Below are positions 35,311-47,700 of a stretch of DNA of 64,000 bases, one piece after another. The notes under the pieces were generated by a model. That model saw only the letters and a program-made list of their open reading frames with translations, searched no databases and was not told where the DNA came from. The translations under genes were made by a program, and so were the position numbers. Origin of the DNA: Sisyra terminalis (taxonomy: Eukaryota; Arthropoda; Insecta; Neuroptera; Sisyridae); contig OY292274.1 of NCBI GenBank assembly GCA_958496175.1, positions 7,750,001 to 7,814,000 on the forward strand, read 5' to 3'. Position 1 is the stretch's first letter. Every line of letters starts with the position of its first letter.

Positions 35311-37008
35311 TATAATAATATAATATAATTTTTTTTTCATTACGTAAAAAATGTTAATTTTCCGGAGTATTGAAGTCTTCGAAATATAAAAAAACTTGAG
35401 AATATATGTATCTTTAATCATTTTTAACTTTATAGTTTCAACCTTTGCTTTATATAATAATCTTCAACGATGAAAAATATATAATTTGTTTTTTATTTAA
35501 AAGATGATGCAATCTTCCGCATGGTTGAACTTTTCTTCTGTCGCCTTGGAGATCTTTTTAATCGGAATTGCCAATTGCTTCTAGCAGATCAAAGATTATT
35601 ATTCAGTTAACTTCTGTATCTGATATCAATATTACCATTTCTTTCATTTAATTTTCTAAATTAATGATTGGAATCAACTAATGGTTAGAAATTTTTGTGA
35701 TATTATTATTGATTAGCTTACAATTGATACTTAAAAACGCAAAAGTTGTATAAAAAAGTGTTACCAGCAAATGTTCACTGAGGAACTATGTAAAGCCGCA
35801 ATAGTAGGAATGTGAAGAAACGTATATTTACTACTGAAACAATTAAAATGTTAAAGAATCAAGTTGTAATGTTAAATTATTTCGTATCGGTATATTGACG
35901 ACAATGAGCTACCATGACATAAAACACAATTCACCATTTAAAGCATTACAAGATTTTCAATATGCAAATATTGTCAGAGATGAAACAAAATATTTGTCAT
36001 GTAGTATAAAAATTCTTGACTATTGAAAGGTGACAATTCAATGAAATAGGAATCATTAACTCCAATAATGAAGTAACTGACCTGTACTTTATTCGCTGAT
36101 TGTTAAAAGCGAATATAATTTGCTCAGTTTCTCCACCTACGGTAGTAAAAGCTCTAGAAATAACGATTAGCTTAAACGCTAGCCTAGTTTGATCAACTTC
36201 TGTTTTTTTTTTTTTTGTAATAGATCAATTATTCATACCTACCAATACCTACACTGTAAAAAATTTGATTCTGAGGTCGAATTCCTTAGGAGTTTGACTA
36301 ATTTACCTTAAGTGAAATCTATTTCGCTTTATTCAATCCCAAATGGTTTGAATCAAGAATTTTTTACTTCTTGTGTCAAGAAACACGCGTAGTCGAATAG
36401 AATGTCTAATACATTCACAACAATGGTAAGTATAGTTGAGTGAACTCCCCTCCACATTTCACATCAAAATTAGGGGATTTTATATTTGTGTACCTAAGCG
36501 GCTTATGCGCATAACATGAAATGTTCAATACAGTTCCTTATTGTGCTGGATCACTATTGTCAATTATTGTTCATGCCGTTTATAAGAAAATATAAATACT
36601 ATCCAAGAGTATCGGCAACAAATAAAAATTATTCATTTTTCTCCTTCTCTCTTTTGTTTTAAAATTGTCATTCATTAATTTTATTAGAAATTATATTGAA
36701 GTTTTGAAACGACCGCGCTCCGACATAGGTCGTTGAAGTGAAAAAGTGAGTTGGAGAGAGATAGGGTTGCCGAGTCGAATACGGGATCAAACATGAATCC
36801 TCTATACTTTACCTCTGTTTTCTAAGCTGTATTATCGATTTGAACCTATGAATTTTGTTTTTCATTTAACATTTTAACTAGTAAGTATGCAACATAATTA
36901 ATAAATTATTGTTTTAATAAGTGTAATAACATATTTTAATATTCATTAAAAAAGTTTTAGCGGATAATTTGTGTTGAACGATTATTATATATATTGTATT
37001 TTATAAAA
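35311..37008. other. unassigned AT-rich DNA
   Basis: No recognised gene. A block at about 36250-36390 beginning CACTGTAAAAAATTTGATTC resembles a small repeat end but has no visible partner. A GC-richer patch at 36705-36790 (GACCGCGCTCCGACATAGG) stands out from its surroundings. Confidence 0.35.
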
Positions 37009-37077
37009 ATGGCTGATGACGCGGTCAAAGTTTGTTTAATGAGTCGAGGATTCGAAAATCTTATTGATAGTTTTTGA
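37009..37077 (+). pseudogene. possible 5' coding exon or pseudogene fragment
   Basis: ATG at 37009 in an AAAATGGCT context opens MADDAVKVCLMSRGFENLID, which looks coding in composition, and then stops at TGA (37075-37077) after a run of five T. If one T were absent, the frame would reach a GAG|GTTTGC donor. A later stretch (37147-37225, containing IIENLRQKKASEDLLFILK) also looks coding and could be a second exon. The beginning is faintly SAM-domain-like, but I cannot assign a family. It may be a retired gene or transposon piece. Confidence 0.25.
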
Positions 37078-37336
37078 GGTTTGCATCTTATTTTTTTACA
37101 AATTAAAATATTTATATATTTATAAACTTTTATTGTTCCTCCACGAGCCGGTGTATCAGTCAAACAAAAAAATTATTGAAAACCTACGTCAAAAGAAAGC
37201 CAGCGAGGATTTGCTGTTCATATTAAAGTTAGTTATATTTATACTAGTAGTTGACCGTGGCATTCGCAACTAAAATTTTTATCTCAATAAAATGTTTATT
37301 TTAATAAGGTTAAGTTAAGTTATAAAAGAGCATTAT

Positions 37337-37406
37337 GTTATGGCTTTCACATATTGTACACCTGAAAATCAGAAATACGTATTCACAAATAAATTCATTA
37401 GTGAGT
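37337..37406 (+). mobile_element. fragment of the Helitron-like family
   Basis: ATGGCTTTCACATATTGTAC followed by GAAATACGTATTCACAAATA is the reverse complement of the TTTGTGAATACGTATTTC...GAAAGCCAAAA stretch found in every long copy. Only about 70 bp is present. Confidence 0.6.
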
Positions 37407-39657
37407 GAGTACCCCTTCCAACGTTTTGAATGCGTAAGTGGGGATAACAGAGCGCATGCGCATAGCCCATTCTACACGAACGCACGGCAAGATAACCAAT
37501 TTATACATAAGAATAATACATTTTATTTTATTCTAATAAATGATTATTTGTATTTTTTATAGTATGGGCTAGGAGTTTTTAAAGTTCTTAAATATAGTAC
37601 AGACTTATACTTTTAATTAAATAATTTAAGTTTACATGTATTGTTTTGTTTAAAAATATGTTATAATTATGTACATTTGTTCTTAATAAAATATATAAAA
37701 TGAAGACCAAATCAACCTTTATTTAATAAATTATACCTACTTTTTAGCCAAGTATATTTTTAATTTTAAATATAATTTATTTGAAACTATTTTTTTTTTT
37801 GGTTGAAATATCTGTAAGAATTAAACCAAATATATAAAATTATTCATTCAGTTTCGTTTATATTTGAATTAAGTATAATTATGTTTGATAGAAGTATCCG
37901 AATTTTTAATCAAGTTTATTAACGTTGCTAAGTTCTCCACTCAACTGAATGATTCTTCAAGGTTTATAAAATACATAGGGGGCCTCATGCGCCACGTGAC
38001 GTATCCAGAAGAAGTTCGTATATATCTTCAAACTGATTCAAATTTCAAAATTCTTCGTATGACGACATTTTTTTTTCTAATGGGGCAACCTGTGTAATTT
38101 ATAAACCTTGATGTTTCTTGGCCCAAAAAACATTTGATTTAAAGATCACGCGCATTTCACCGTATCCAATCTTACAGCTGGTTTTATCCAAACAAAAAAC
38201 GATTGAGATTAGTACGCTCTTTTTACGGTGTTTGGTAAATTAAACTTATTATTAAAATATAAAGCCAAAGTTAAAGATTTTTACTTTTTTTAAAGTAAAT
38301 AGTACTATTATGGTTATGGTGCTTGATATAAAAACTGTTTTATATGTATATGTTTTGCTGATAAAGCATACCTATTACGATTACAAGCCGCCAACTAAAA
38401 TTGTAAATACCAACCATTAAGCAAAGCTAATTCCCCACAAGTTTCATAAACATTTCCATATAAGTGAAGAGCAGTACAAGATGGTGTTTAAGAGGTCATT
38501 TCAGTATAATATATACACAAAAGAAGGAAATCCTTAAACCGTTCTCATTCACAATGGTGCGTGAGTCTTTAATATAAGTTTGCCACCGCGTATAATTGAA
38601 ACAGTTTATTTTATTTATGTTTACAATAAAATATAAAAGTACCGTTGACTTTGCTACGTAAGCATTATACGTACGATAAAGAATATGAGAGATATTTTCT
38701 CGTGGATTAAAAATAAAATGTTCCTCCGCATTCACTAATAATAAATGGCTTACCAGAAAAGCGACTACGTTGCGATAAGATGCACTTTACTATTCCACAC
38801 TCACTTAACTTATATTCCTCCTGAAATATGTTTCACAACAAAACAAATTAACTACACTAAAGTTTAATATATACAATATTCAACGGCAATAATTTCCAAA
38901 CAATAAATGCAAACGTTTTCAATAGTTTCCAAACAATATGAATGAAACCACATCAACCCCTAATATTACAACATTATACTATGATACACACTACGAAGAT
39001 TACATAAACGAAACCATACGAATATGGTAGTATTTAATATCCTTAACATAAATTTTAACATTTTAGAATTATGAATTATTTTGCCAGTAAATAGAATCAA
39101 TTTTAATAAAAAAAAACTTTGAAGAAAAAAGATTAAATTTATTATGTTATACCCTTGATTCTAAGAAACATTAAAAAGTTTAATAATTATTTTCTTCAAA
39201 TAGCTGTTGGTCATTTTAAATAAATGAATATTAAGATAAAATTCAAATTAAATATATAACGCAAATATTAGGGTGTGAAAATTAAGTATGATAACTGCAA
39301 ATGTAAGCTTTTATATTAAAACATTATATTCCGTGAATATTTAAAGCATAATCTTCGTAATTTGCATTAATTTTCAGATTCTGACATCTCTTCATTTGGA
39401 TTAACTATAGCTGACGAAGCGTTTACGAACTATAATCAAATTGAAATACAATTTGCAGAAGGATCATTAAAACGTATCTTGTGTGTTGCTTAAATATTAT
39501 GTAAAAATTTGCATACTAAAATTAAAATATGAATAAATTGGTAACTTAAGTTTAATTATTCTACCGCAATGATTATAGTTGACTTTATATGGTCTTATCT
39601 ACTATGAAAATGTTTTTTGTCTATATTTAATGAATGGAAAAAATAAAGAAATTATTA
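37407..39657. other. unassigned AT-rich DNA
   Basis: No supported gene or RNA. A GC-richer patch at 37436-37490 (GCGCATGCGCATAGCCC) and an ORF at 37885-38097 were looked at, but neither could be assigned. Confidence 0.35.
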
Positions 39658-40762
39658 CACCCTATACCGATTAACCAACAAAATTTTAAAGTGTGAATTT
39701 TCCGATTTTTTTTTTTGCCAATTGATGGGAAATCGTTCGTAGAGGTTTGTGAAAGAAACCGTTTCGTTTTTGACAAAATAGTTTAGCGGTAATTAAATAA
39801 TTAAGAAAAATTAATTAATTTTCATTGGTATAGTAAAATGTTAAGAAATTAAGGTTTTAAGCGACTTATAATAACAAAAGTGCGGTAGAATTTAGGAAAC
39901 GGTTAGTTAAAACTAAAAAAAACTTTTAGAAAACTAAACAGAACTTCCCCCCCTTCGAAAAATAATGGAAAAAAAAGCAATTATGGAATTAATTGTTTTT
40001 TTCAAATTATATTTTCCAAATAAACAATAATTGAAACATAATTTAACACGCTTTTTTCCCAAATTTTTTCATCGTTTCTGAAAATCCAGTTTTCTAACAA
40101 AATTTTTTTGAAAATATGAATATGAAGTCGAACATTAAGTGTTTATTGAAGTTCGGTAAATATTTTCTACAATTTCTGATTCAGCCAACTTTTCCAAACT
40201 AGTGAAAATCTAAACAACATTGAACAGGCTATCCACATATAAATTTTATCGTTTGTGAAAATCAACTTTTCTGACAAAAATTTCCTTCATATATATATTT
40301 TCCAAATTTTTTTGTAAGAAAACTCGATTTTCACAAACAATGAAACAATTTGGGAGAAAAGCGTGTTAAATTATGTTTCAATTTTTTTGGAAAATTTTGG
40401 GATAATATAATTTGAGGAAAAAAATTAATTTCATAATTGCCTTTTTTTCCATTATTTTTTGAAAATGGGAGGTTCTGTTTACTTTTCTTTATTTATTTTT
40501 TTAGTTTTAGTTTTAACCAACCGTTTCCTAAATTCTGCCGTATTTTTGTTATTGTAAGTTGCTTAAAACCTTATTTTTTAACATTTTATTTCATCAATGA
40601 CTAATTAATTAATTTTTCTTAATTATTTAATTACCGCTAAACTATTTAATCACAAACGAAACGGTTTCTTTCATAAATATCTACGAACGATTTGCCATCA
40701 ATTGGCAAAAAAAAATCGGAAAATTCACACTCCAAAATTTTGTTGGGTAATCGGTATAGAGT
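39658..40762. mobile_element. foldback element (ACCCTATACCG family), copy b
   Basis: The left end CACCCTATACCGATTAACC and right end GGTAATCGGTATAGAGT are inverted, and the arms mirror each other over several hundred bases (for example GCCAATTGATGGGAAATCG on the left and CGATTTGCCATCAATTGGC on the right). A perfect 8-bp flanking duplication, AATTATTA, is present at 39650-39657 and 40763-40770. An 8-bp duplication points to a hAT-type transposase acting in trans. No coding region is present. Confidence 0.87.
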
Positions 40763-40964
40763 AATTATTACCTATCATTGTTGTACACTATTATTGTCTG
40801 TTTATTATCTGCACATATCGGTTACGAACTCTCATCTGCTCATTAACATTAAAACTTTTTTTCTATCAAAATATAATTTATTCTAAACTTTTTCGTTTGA
40901 ATTTATAACTGAGTTAAGATAAAAATAAAATATTTTAAATCAATATTATAATAATAATATTGAT

Positions 40965-41140
40965 TTATTATGTAACGGCAAAGATAGAGAACAAAGAATG
41001 TAAACACGTTATACGTGTGAGTAAAAATCAAATACAATAATCATTGTCTCAAATTTAAACTATTCGATTGTCGCTACTTTTTAACTGCCATTTCAATTTC
41101 CATCTATTGTTAATTTTAGTCAGTTGGAATGGTTGGAATA
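40965..41140 (+). repeat. dispersed repeat segment, member A
   Basis: AATGTAAACACGTTATACGT, then GTGTGAGTAAAAATC, then a CTGCCATTTCAATTTCCATC-type stretch recur in related form at about 46610-46790 and 47330-47500 (for example GTAAACACATACGTGTGAGT and AACTGTCATTTCACTTTCAT). The order of blocks is kept across the three places. The class is unknown. Confidence 0.5.
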
Positions 41141-41258
41141 TTTCACGATGCTAAAAGTGTTTAATAATTATGATGAAGCAAATTAGAAACTCTAGTTATA
41201 ACACAACGACGGTTGAAACTTATTTCAAGAAAAAACAAGACTTACAAAATAGTATAAC

Positions 41259-41964
41259 CAGTGGCGTAGCTAGGTAACCAAAGGACCTGGGGCAAATTAA
41301 AAAATGGAGCCCCACTGCTATGTAAACTGATTAGGTTTTATCAAATAAAAATATGAAATATACAAATACTTCAAAAATGCTAAGCTACTTAAGCTCTTTT
41401 TGGTGCACTGCAGGTCAGGTAATAAAAATATTAAACAGTAATAAATTACAATTAATACTTGGTGTAGGTTTGGCTAATGAAACGAAATTGAGAAGATTCA
41501 AGGGTTTATTATATAAAGATCGGGCCTACCAACTGACTAAATAACAATTATATTTACAATTTTTTCCAAGCTTTAGTTTTCGCAAAAGTACCAATGACTT
41601 CGTTTAAATCCAGGCTTGATGCGATTTTGTTTTCAATTGCAATTAGCGATAAATGTCGAAATCGAGTTTGGCTCATATTATTTCTTAAATAACTTGTTAA
41701 TATTTTTAATTTGCTAAATGATTTTTCAGCTGCTGCAGAAGTGACAGGAATTGGAAATAATAAGAACATCGCTATAAATACTTCCGTCAGATCGCATTCT
41801 AGCACTCCATATTTGCTCATTATTTCCTTACATAATTGGTGAACTTCCAACTGAATATTCAAAAGTTCAGTTCGATCGAGATTTCTGGTAAGGATTCGAG
41901 GACCCTCTGAGCTTGAGGGCCCCGGGGCACTGCCCCGCCTAGCCCCTAGGTAGCTACGCCACTG
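41259..41964 (-). mobile_element. hAT deletion derivative, copy 2 (706 bp)
   Basis: The ends CAGTGGCGTAGCTAGG and CCTAGGTAGCTACGCCACTG are flanked by a perfect 8-bp duplication, AGTATAAC (41251-41258 and 41965-41972). This is the best-preserved of the three copies and retains an open 102-codon stretch of the transposase C-terminus on the minus strand. Confidence 0.95.
41554..41862 (-). pseudogene. hAT transposase C-terminal (dimerisation) fragment
   Basis: The 102-residue frame contains MFLLFPIPVTSAAAEKSFSK, LKILTSYLRNNMSQTR and RHLSLIAIE, which together match the hAT C-terminal dimerisation domain (LPVTSxxAERSFSxLKxIKxxLRxxMxxxRLxxLxxLxIE, family knowledge). The DDE catalytic part and zinc finger are absent; the element is only 706 bp. 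The ATG at 41862 is a fortuitous start inside the old coding region. The same stretch in copies 1 and 3 is broken by indels, so this is a fossil and not a working gene. Confidence 0.85.
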
Positions 41965-41972
41965 AGTATAAC

Positions 41973-42697
41973 TTTATTGAAGAAGGAAGAACCTCCAATG
42001 TGTGAGACATGTAGTGTCCGGAAAACAATAAAACACAGTCTGGTCTAATGTACCCAATTCGATAATCAACGAAGTGTAATTTATGGGCAACAATCGATGA
42101 CCCTAAAAGAAATGCTGACTGATGATGAGGACGGAATAAGAATGGTGTTCTTGAAACGAATGGGATCGTGGGAACTGGTGTGAAAAAAAACTTACAATCA
42201 GGATAACTAGTGACGATGAATAATAAAAATTGACCAAAGAAGCATAAGTATAAGTAAACTAATCATAAGCAAAAGACAACTAAGACCCCAGCGTATAATC
42301 GACACAATAATAATCGACACAAAAACCGTGCAATTGAACGTCTTTGAATAATTTTTTTTAAAAGAAAAAGCACTTTTAACTTCTTGCATGCATCCATCAG
42401 TTCAGACATACTTTTTTAATACATATCAGCAATACACCTTTGTATTTGCTTAAATTTGGCTTTTAAAAAAACATAATTTATTAGATTGCATTAGTTACAA
42501 AGCAAATCGTGCATGACTTTAATAGTTCGGTTACCTAGAAATTAAAAAGATGTATAATTCGGTTCATTTTTGATTCTAATTGATTCTCATAAGTATGAGC
42601 CGTAACAACGGCATATACTTACGTAAGATTATGTATTCTATTTAAAATCACAGTTAAAGTTCAGTTTAATTATAATTAAACTGATCAACAAAAATAT
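41973..42697. other. unassigned spacer
   Basis: No supported gene. A 60-codon minus-strand ORF (42207-42389) shows no domain. Confidence 0.4.
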
Positions 42698-42870
42698 TTT
42701 TTTCTATGTAACAAGAAAAATTTTGGCTAATTCTGTTAGGAATAAGGTCAAGTAGAGTAGAATTAGTACTCTAAACTTTTAGATACGAATAGTTTTATTT
42801 CAATATGATTTTTTTTACTTTTCTTAAATTACAAATTACTCGTATTTTAGCAAAAATTTTTTTTTCGATG

Positions 42871-43160
42871 TTATAATATTAATATAAGTACTTTCCTATT
42901 ATTTTCTCCTATATTTTGCATCAGGAACGTCCCTCTGTAATCCCAGCAATAACCTGCCAGCATAGTTGGACTCCATTTTCCCTGGTATCGTTTTTCTATG
43001 GTAAAAATGTCTTGGTGGAATCTTTCCCCATGTTCATCACTAACGGCTCCCAAGTTTGGGGGAAAAAAGTCTAAATGTGAATGTAAAAAATGTATTTTTA
43101 AGGACATATTGCAGCCTAATGTTTTACAATTCTCTAAAAGTTTCTCGGCAATAGTTTTAT
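42871..43160 (-). pseudogene. C-terminal fragment of an uncharacterised repeat-associated protein
   Basis: The minus-strand frame reads KLLENCKTLGCNMSLKIHFL, then HLDFFPPNLGAVSDEHGERF, then HQDIFTIEKRYQGKWSP. This is a recurrent, high-copy invertebrate protein family that I recognise by the SLKIHFLHSH and DEHGERFHQDI motifs; its function is unknown to me, and it behaves like a transposon product. The true C-terminus survives better in the inverted copy on + (43213-43363: YCWGLQRDVPDAKYRKKS then stop), while this copy diverges after YCW. The ATG at 43107 is internal, not a natural start. Confidence 0.7.
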
Positions 43161-43210
43161 AGTAATTTGATAGTGATTTCCAAGAAAATTTTCAGTGATT
43201 TTTATAATCA

Positions 43211-43363
43211 TTTATGAGTGATGAACATGGGGAAAGATTCCACAAAGACATTTTTACCATAGAAAAACGATACCAGGGAAAATGGAGTCCAACTATGCTG
43301 GCAGGTTATTGCTGGGGATTACAGAGGGACGTTCCTGATGCAAAATATAGGAAAAAATCATAG
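43211..43363 (+). pseudogene. inverted copy of the same C-terminal coding end
   Basis: The plus-strand frame from DEHGERFHKDIFTIEKRYQG through YCWGLQRDVPDAKYRKKS reaches TAG at about 43361-43363. It duplicates the minus-strand coding end of 42871-43044 in the opposite direction and is cut off at the inner edge of the inverted repeat, so it has no upstream coding part. Confidence 0.7.
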
Positions 43364-43559
43364 GAAAGTACTTATATTAATATTATAACATTGATAAAAA
43401 TTTAATTTTTGTTAAAATAATTTGTAAATTAAGAAAAGTAAAAAAAAACATATTGCAATAAAACTATTCGTAAAAGTTTAGGCTACTAATTCTACTCTAC
43501 TTGACCTTATTCCTAACAGAATCAGCCAAAATTTTTCTTGTTACACAGAAAAAAAAGCT

Positions 43560-43840
43560 GGTTTTTCTAGATCATCGAGTTATTCTTTAAATGTATCATC
43601 TTTTATCACTTGCCTGATTTGAGGACCTAGAAACACATTTTTTTTAATCTTAGCGTCACTGATTTTAGGGAATTGTTCTTTTAGGCATTGAAATCCAGCG
43701 CCATTTTTATCCATTGCTTTCACAAAGTTTTTCATCAGGCCAAGTTTTATATGGAGAGGTGGTTAAAATATATCTTTAGGTTGGACTAATGGAGCATGTT
43801 TTACATTTTTTATTCCTGGAGTAAGAGATCGTCTGGTGCG
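43560..43840 (-). pseudogene. upstream fragment of the same repeat-associated protein
   Basis: The minus-strand translation gives WRTRRSLTPGIKNVKHAPLV, then PPLHIKLGLMKNFVKAMDKN, then FQCLKEQFPKISDAKIKKNV and GPQIRQVIKDDTFKE. In intact relatives (recalled family pattern) the LPPLHIKLGLMKNFVKAM block lies upstream of the SLKIHFLHSH block in one protein. The right arm of the inverted repeat therefore sits between two parts of one broken gene. Confidence 0.65.
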
Positions 43841-44170
43841 CCAATTTTTTTTTAACATAATGGTTTTCCCTATCCCTACTGTTAATATTAAATTTTACTG
43901 ATAAGTACACGGAAACTAGACCTACTGAAATTAATATACATATGATTTTGTGGAGAGGTTAGGTAAATATTTCGAAATTACAGCTTACTTTTCTTGTTAC
44001 AAAATTTTGTTGATCTGTGTTATAAAATAATATACCCATAAAACATAAAATTCATTATTTGTGTGAAAAATTGAGACCGAAAGGGATTTAATCAAATATA
44101 TCTAGTAGGAGTTTCAGTATTCAAGTTGCCTAGAAAATAGCTACCAACATATTTAGCGATTGATTTTTAG
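43841..44170. other. spacer before the first visible host exon
   Basis: AT-rich sequence ending in TAGCGATTGATTTTTAG, which can serve as a branch site and 3' splice site for the exon starting at 44171. It may be the 3' part of an intron whose upstream exon I could not find, or a 5' untranslated region. Confidence 0.4.
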
Positions 44171-44733
44171 GAAAAGTATGTTAATGATTTTAAAACCTTA
44201 ATCAATCAATGCTTATTTAAAACGATGGGTCATAACTCAAACGATTCATTGGAGGAAAATATGAAATCTATGTCTACAGATTCGTTGGAAACATTAAGCG
44301 AGTCTAATAATTCATCCGACTCATCAAGCAATAATTTAATACCGTTTTATTTGGGAGAAGTTGCAAAAAAATATGTTCTACACTTGAGTAAAAATGTGAA
44401 AAACAATGAACAACACGATAAAGATAAACCAAAGAAATGCAATTATGCAACGTCAATACATCATTCTACTTGTCATTTGGATAAATCAATGAAAAATAAA
44501 ATTGGATTGCAACGTTGTCTTGGAATATTAGAACAAAAGAAAAAGGCGACCAAAACTTACCTGGAAATATTTACAAAAAGAATGCAACTAAAAGATGAGA
44601 AGAAAATCGGAAAAGTAGACATTGACACATCACGATCAGTTTGTGGAGATTTGACTCCGCCAAAATTAAGCGAGGAAGATTTAACTGTGACAAATGATAC
44701 CGAAGATTGGGATTCTAGCAGGTCAATATTTAC

Positions 44734-44787
<54 letters not shown>

Positions 44788-47700
44788 TTATCGTTACCGT
44801 AAAACCATTACTTATCTGTTTTATAGTTTCTACATAAAGATTCTAGAAGACAATGCACAACTAAATTTCAAGAACTTTGAAGTGGAGGAAAAAAATAATA
44901 ACCATGATAATACTGATTCCAGTATTCAAAGTATTAAAACTCATACTGAGTTGCATAGTGTTTCGAATGGACCAGTTCTTACAAAAAACCAACCTGTTTT
45001 AAAAAATATTAATCCTCGAATGGTTTCACCAAAATTGAATGGATTTGGATCCAATTTTAATTCTGTTAGAAAAAAAGTAAGTTATAATTTTCTTTTAGTT
45101 TATCGAAGCAAAATAACAGTTTTTTGCATGTTTTGAACACATTCTTATATTTTTATGTTTAATCATTAGGGTGTCCCACAAAAAATAAAAATTCTTTTTT
45201 TTAACGCATACCCTTTGATTTCATTTGAATGTTATTAAAGCAATTGTAAGTAAATTTTTATGCATCTAGAACCATTGCGACCCGTGCCGACTTGCATCGA
45301 AACATAATAATACTTGTATACGAAAGCTCGTGGGAATTAACTTATGGAATGAGCTTTTTATTGCTTATTTTTTTAAAAAGTATTTTTTTTATTTCATTCA
45401 GTCAACATGTCGGTGAAATTACGCAGTTCTAAAATGGGAATATTCTTAGTAGGAAACGTAAAACATCAAATTACCGGTTCCAACCTTCCCTAAAACGGAC
45501 AAATAGAAGTAGTTCTTTTCTATTATATTTGTGAAGTGAATTTAAGTGTTAATAAATCCGCAAATCTATTCGCGAATGCAATATTAATGGGAAAAGGTAC
45601 ATAAACTGATTAAATCTTTACCTGACTATGTAAAAAAACTAGTGACCGTATACTAACTTAAAAGAAATTTTCAAAAAAATGTAAACTTAAGAAACTACAA
45701 GAAAATTCGTTTTCTGATTCAGAAAAAATGGATTTACAAGTAAAAAGTCTAGCAGGATCCACATGGCGAGTTAGTCCCCAAAAAGGAACCTATGTCGATA
45801 CTTATGTTAAAATATCGGCTTGATAGACAAACACAATTTATTTACTTTTCGCGACCAAATTCCTCTTTGACCTTGAGATATGGGCAAAAATGTCCGCCCG
45901 CATGGCAATTTTTCACAGTTATATATCTCAAAAACTAATTAAGCTAGAAAAGTGAAACCAACGCGAGGCTCTAGATTATTTTACAGAGTATATAATATTT
46001 TTTTTTTCAATTTTTAGAAAAAAATTATACAAAAAAAAAAAAACAATGAAATAATTTTTTTTAATGTTTTCTCTGAATTTAATTTATTTTATATGCTTCT
46101 ACATGAGCACTATAACTCATAAAAATTGCGTGAAAAAGTAGTTGGTGCAACATTTTGGAAAAAGAAATGAAATGTGATTTACGCCTAATAGTATACCTCG
46201 GTTTTATTTTTTTTTCGAAGTGTTTCACCATACTTTTTTCACAAAACTTCAATAAAAATTTGCCACATATAGAAGCAAAACATATATTATTTTCATAATT
46301 GTAAGTCTAAGGAAACAAAAAAAAAATATTAGTTTTTTTGTTTTTCTATATTTACTCTTAAGATGATTACTTTTAAGATCAAAATAATTGATCCCAAAAG
46401 AAAAAAAAAAACAGTGTGTGTACTTATGTACGCGCGTGAGAAGTTATACTTCTTTGGTATAGTTAAAAATAGGTTTTTAATCCACTGCCGTAGCCTCTTC
46501 CGGTAGTTCCTGAACTGGCACACCACTTATAAGGTTTGAGATTATTAAAATATGATACAATTTTAAACACAATTTACTTTTAATATCAAAATACATAAAA
46601 AGAAAACGTATGTGTTGCGACAAAGACAAAGAATATACAGTTTAAGTACATCCACTTTAGTGGAATACAAATATAATAATTATTGCCTCAAATTTGAACG
46701 ACCATGTCATTAGTTTCAACTGTCATTTCACTTTCATTCAATCGCTAGTTTTAGTCATTTGTCAGTTGTGCCAGTGTTGGGTTGTGAATATTTGACGGAA
46801 TGTAACTGGGTTTCAAATAAAAGATTAAATTGGCTATTTGTACATTAATACTATATGCTTACACGTTTGGTTACTTATACAAAATGTATATACCATATTA
46901 TATGTATTAACCGAATTAACAGATTGGGTGACATGCTCGAAAAATACTTATCGAAAACATTTACCATATAGAAGCAGATTGTTGGCATTAAATATCATGT
47001 ATAGATATATATAAACAATCCCTAATAACGATGTCCCAAAAATTAAATTCATGCAATAGTGATTGTATATTTTATTTACCCATTCATATCTATGTATTGA
47101 AACTAATTTTTAATTCAAATATAGAAAAATATATTGTAATGTAATGTATCAATCCAGTTTAATTACATTGTTTTAAATATTACCCCGAATAACTTCAGAA
47201 AAATATCTTTCTTTTAAATGCATATTAATTCTCATAATAATAATAATAATAATCTAATAATCATAATAATAATAATAATAATAATAATAATAGGCAAACG
47301 TTAGTAATATGTATGCATATATTTCGGCAAAGGTATACAAATATTGTAAACACATACGTGTGAGTGAAATACCATCATTGTTTAAAATTTGAACTGAATG
47401 ATTGTTGTAATAGTTTCAACAGTCATTTTGATTTCATTTAATCAATTTCCAATTCTTAGCATTTGTCAGTCGTGTAAGTATATTGGGTGGCGGTGACAAA
47501 GAAAAATTATATGGTACGTCGCAACTGACGATAGTCTGTCGTAAAGAGAAACATGATTTTATTATATACCTACTTATTAGTTTATTAAGTAATAATTTTG
47601 TCATTTTTATTACTAAATAATACATACGGATAGTTAATCTCAATTGTATTGGAGCACTTAGGAAGGTTGATGAGCACAGTTTTTTCACAAATATTTTCTG

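Larger units (their letters stand above)
42698..43557. repeat. inverted duplication of the 3' end of a transposon-type gene
   Basis: The left arm (42698-43044) and right arm (43211-43557) are near-perfect inverted copies of about 347 bp, separated by a 166-bp unique spacer. Both arms contain the same protein-coding end, and the outer flanks mirror too (TTCTATGTAACAAGAAAAAT on the left, TTTTTCTTGTTACACAGAAA on the right). The spacer keeps the upstream part of the coding region on the minus strand only. Confidence 0.88.

Noticed and set aside
44731..44782. Tyr-Ile repeat tail of the first ORF block of the 44-kb gene
   Set aside because: It is translation of an (AT)n microsatellite that lies in the first intron. 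Splicing at 44721 with phase 2 gives a consistent join to the next exon.
47236..47292. Possible CRISPR-like or satellite array
   Set aside because: It is a plain ATA microsatellite without spacers, and the organism is eukaryotic.
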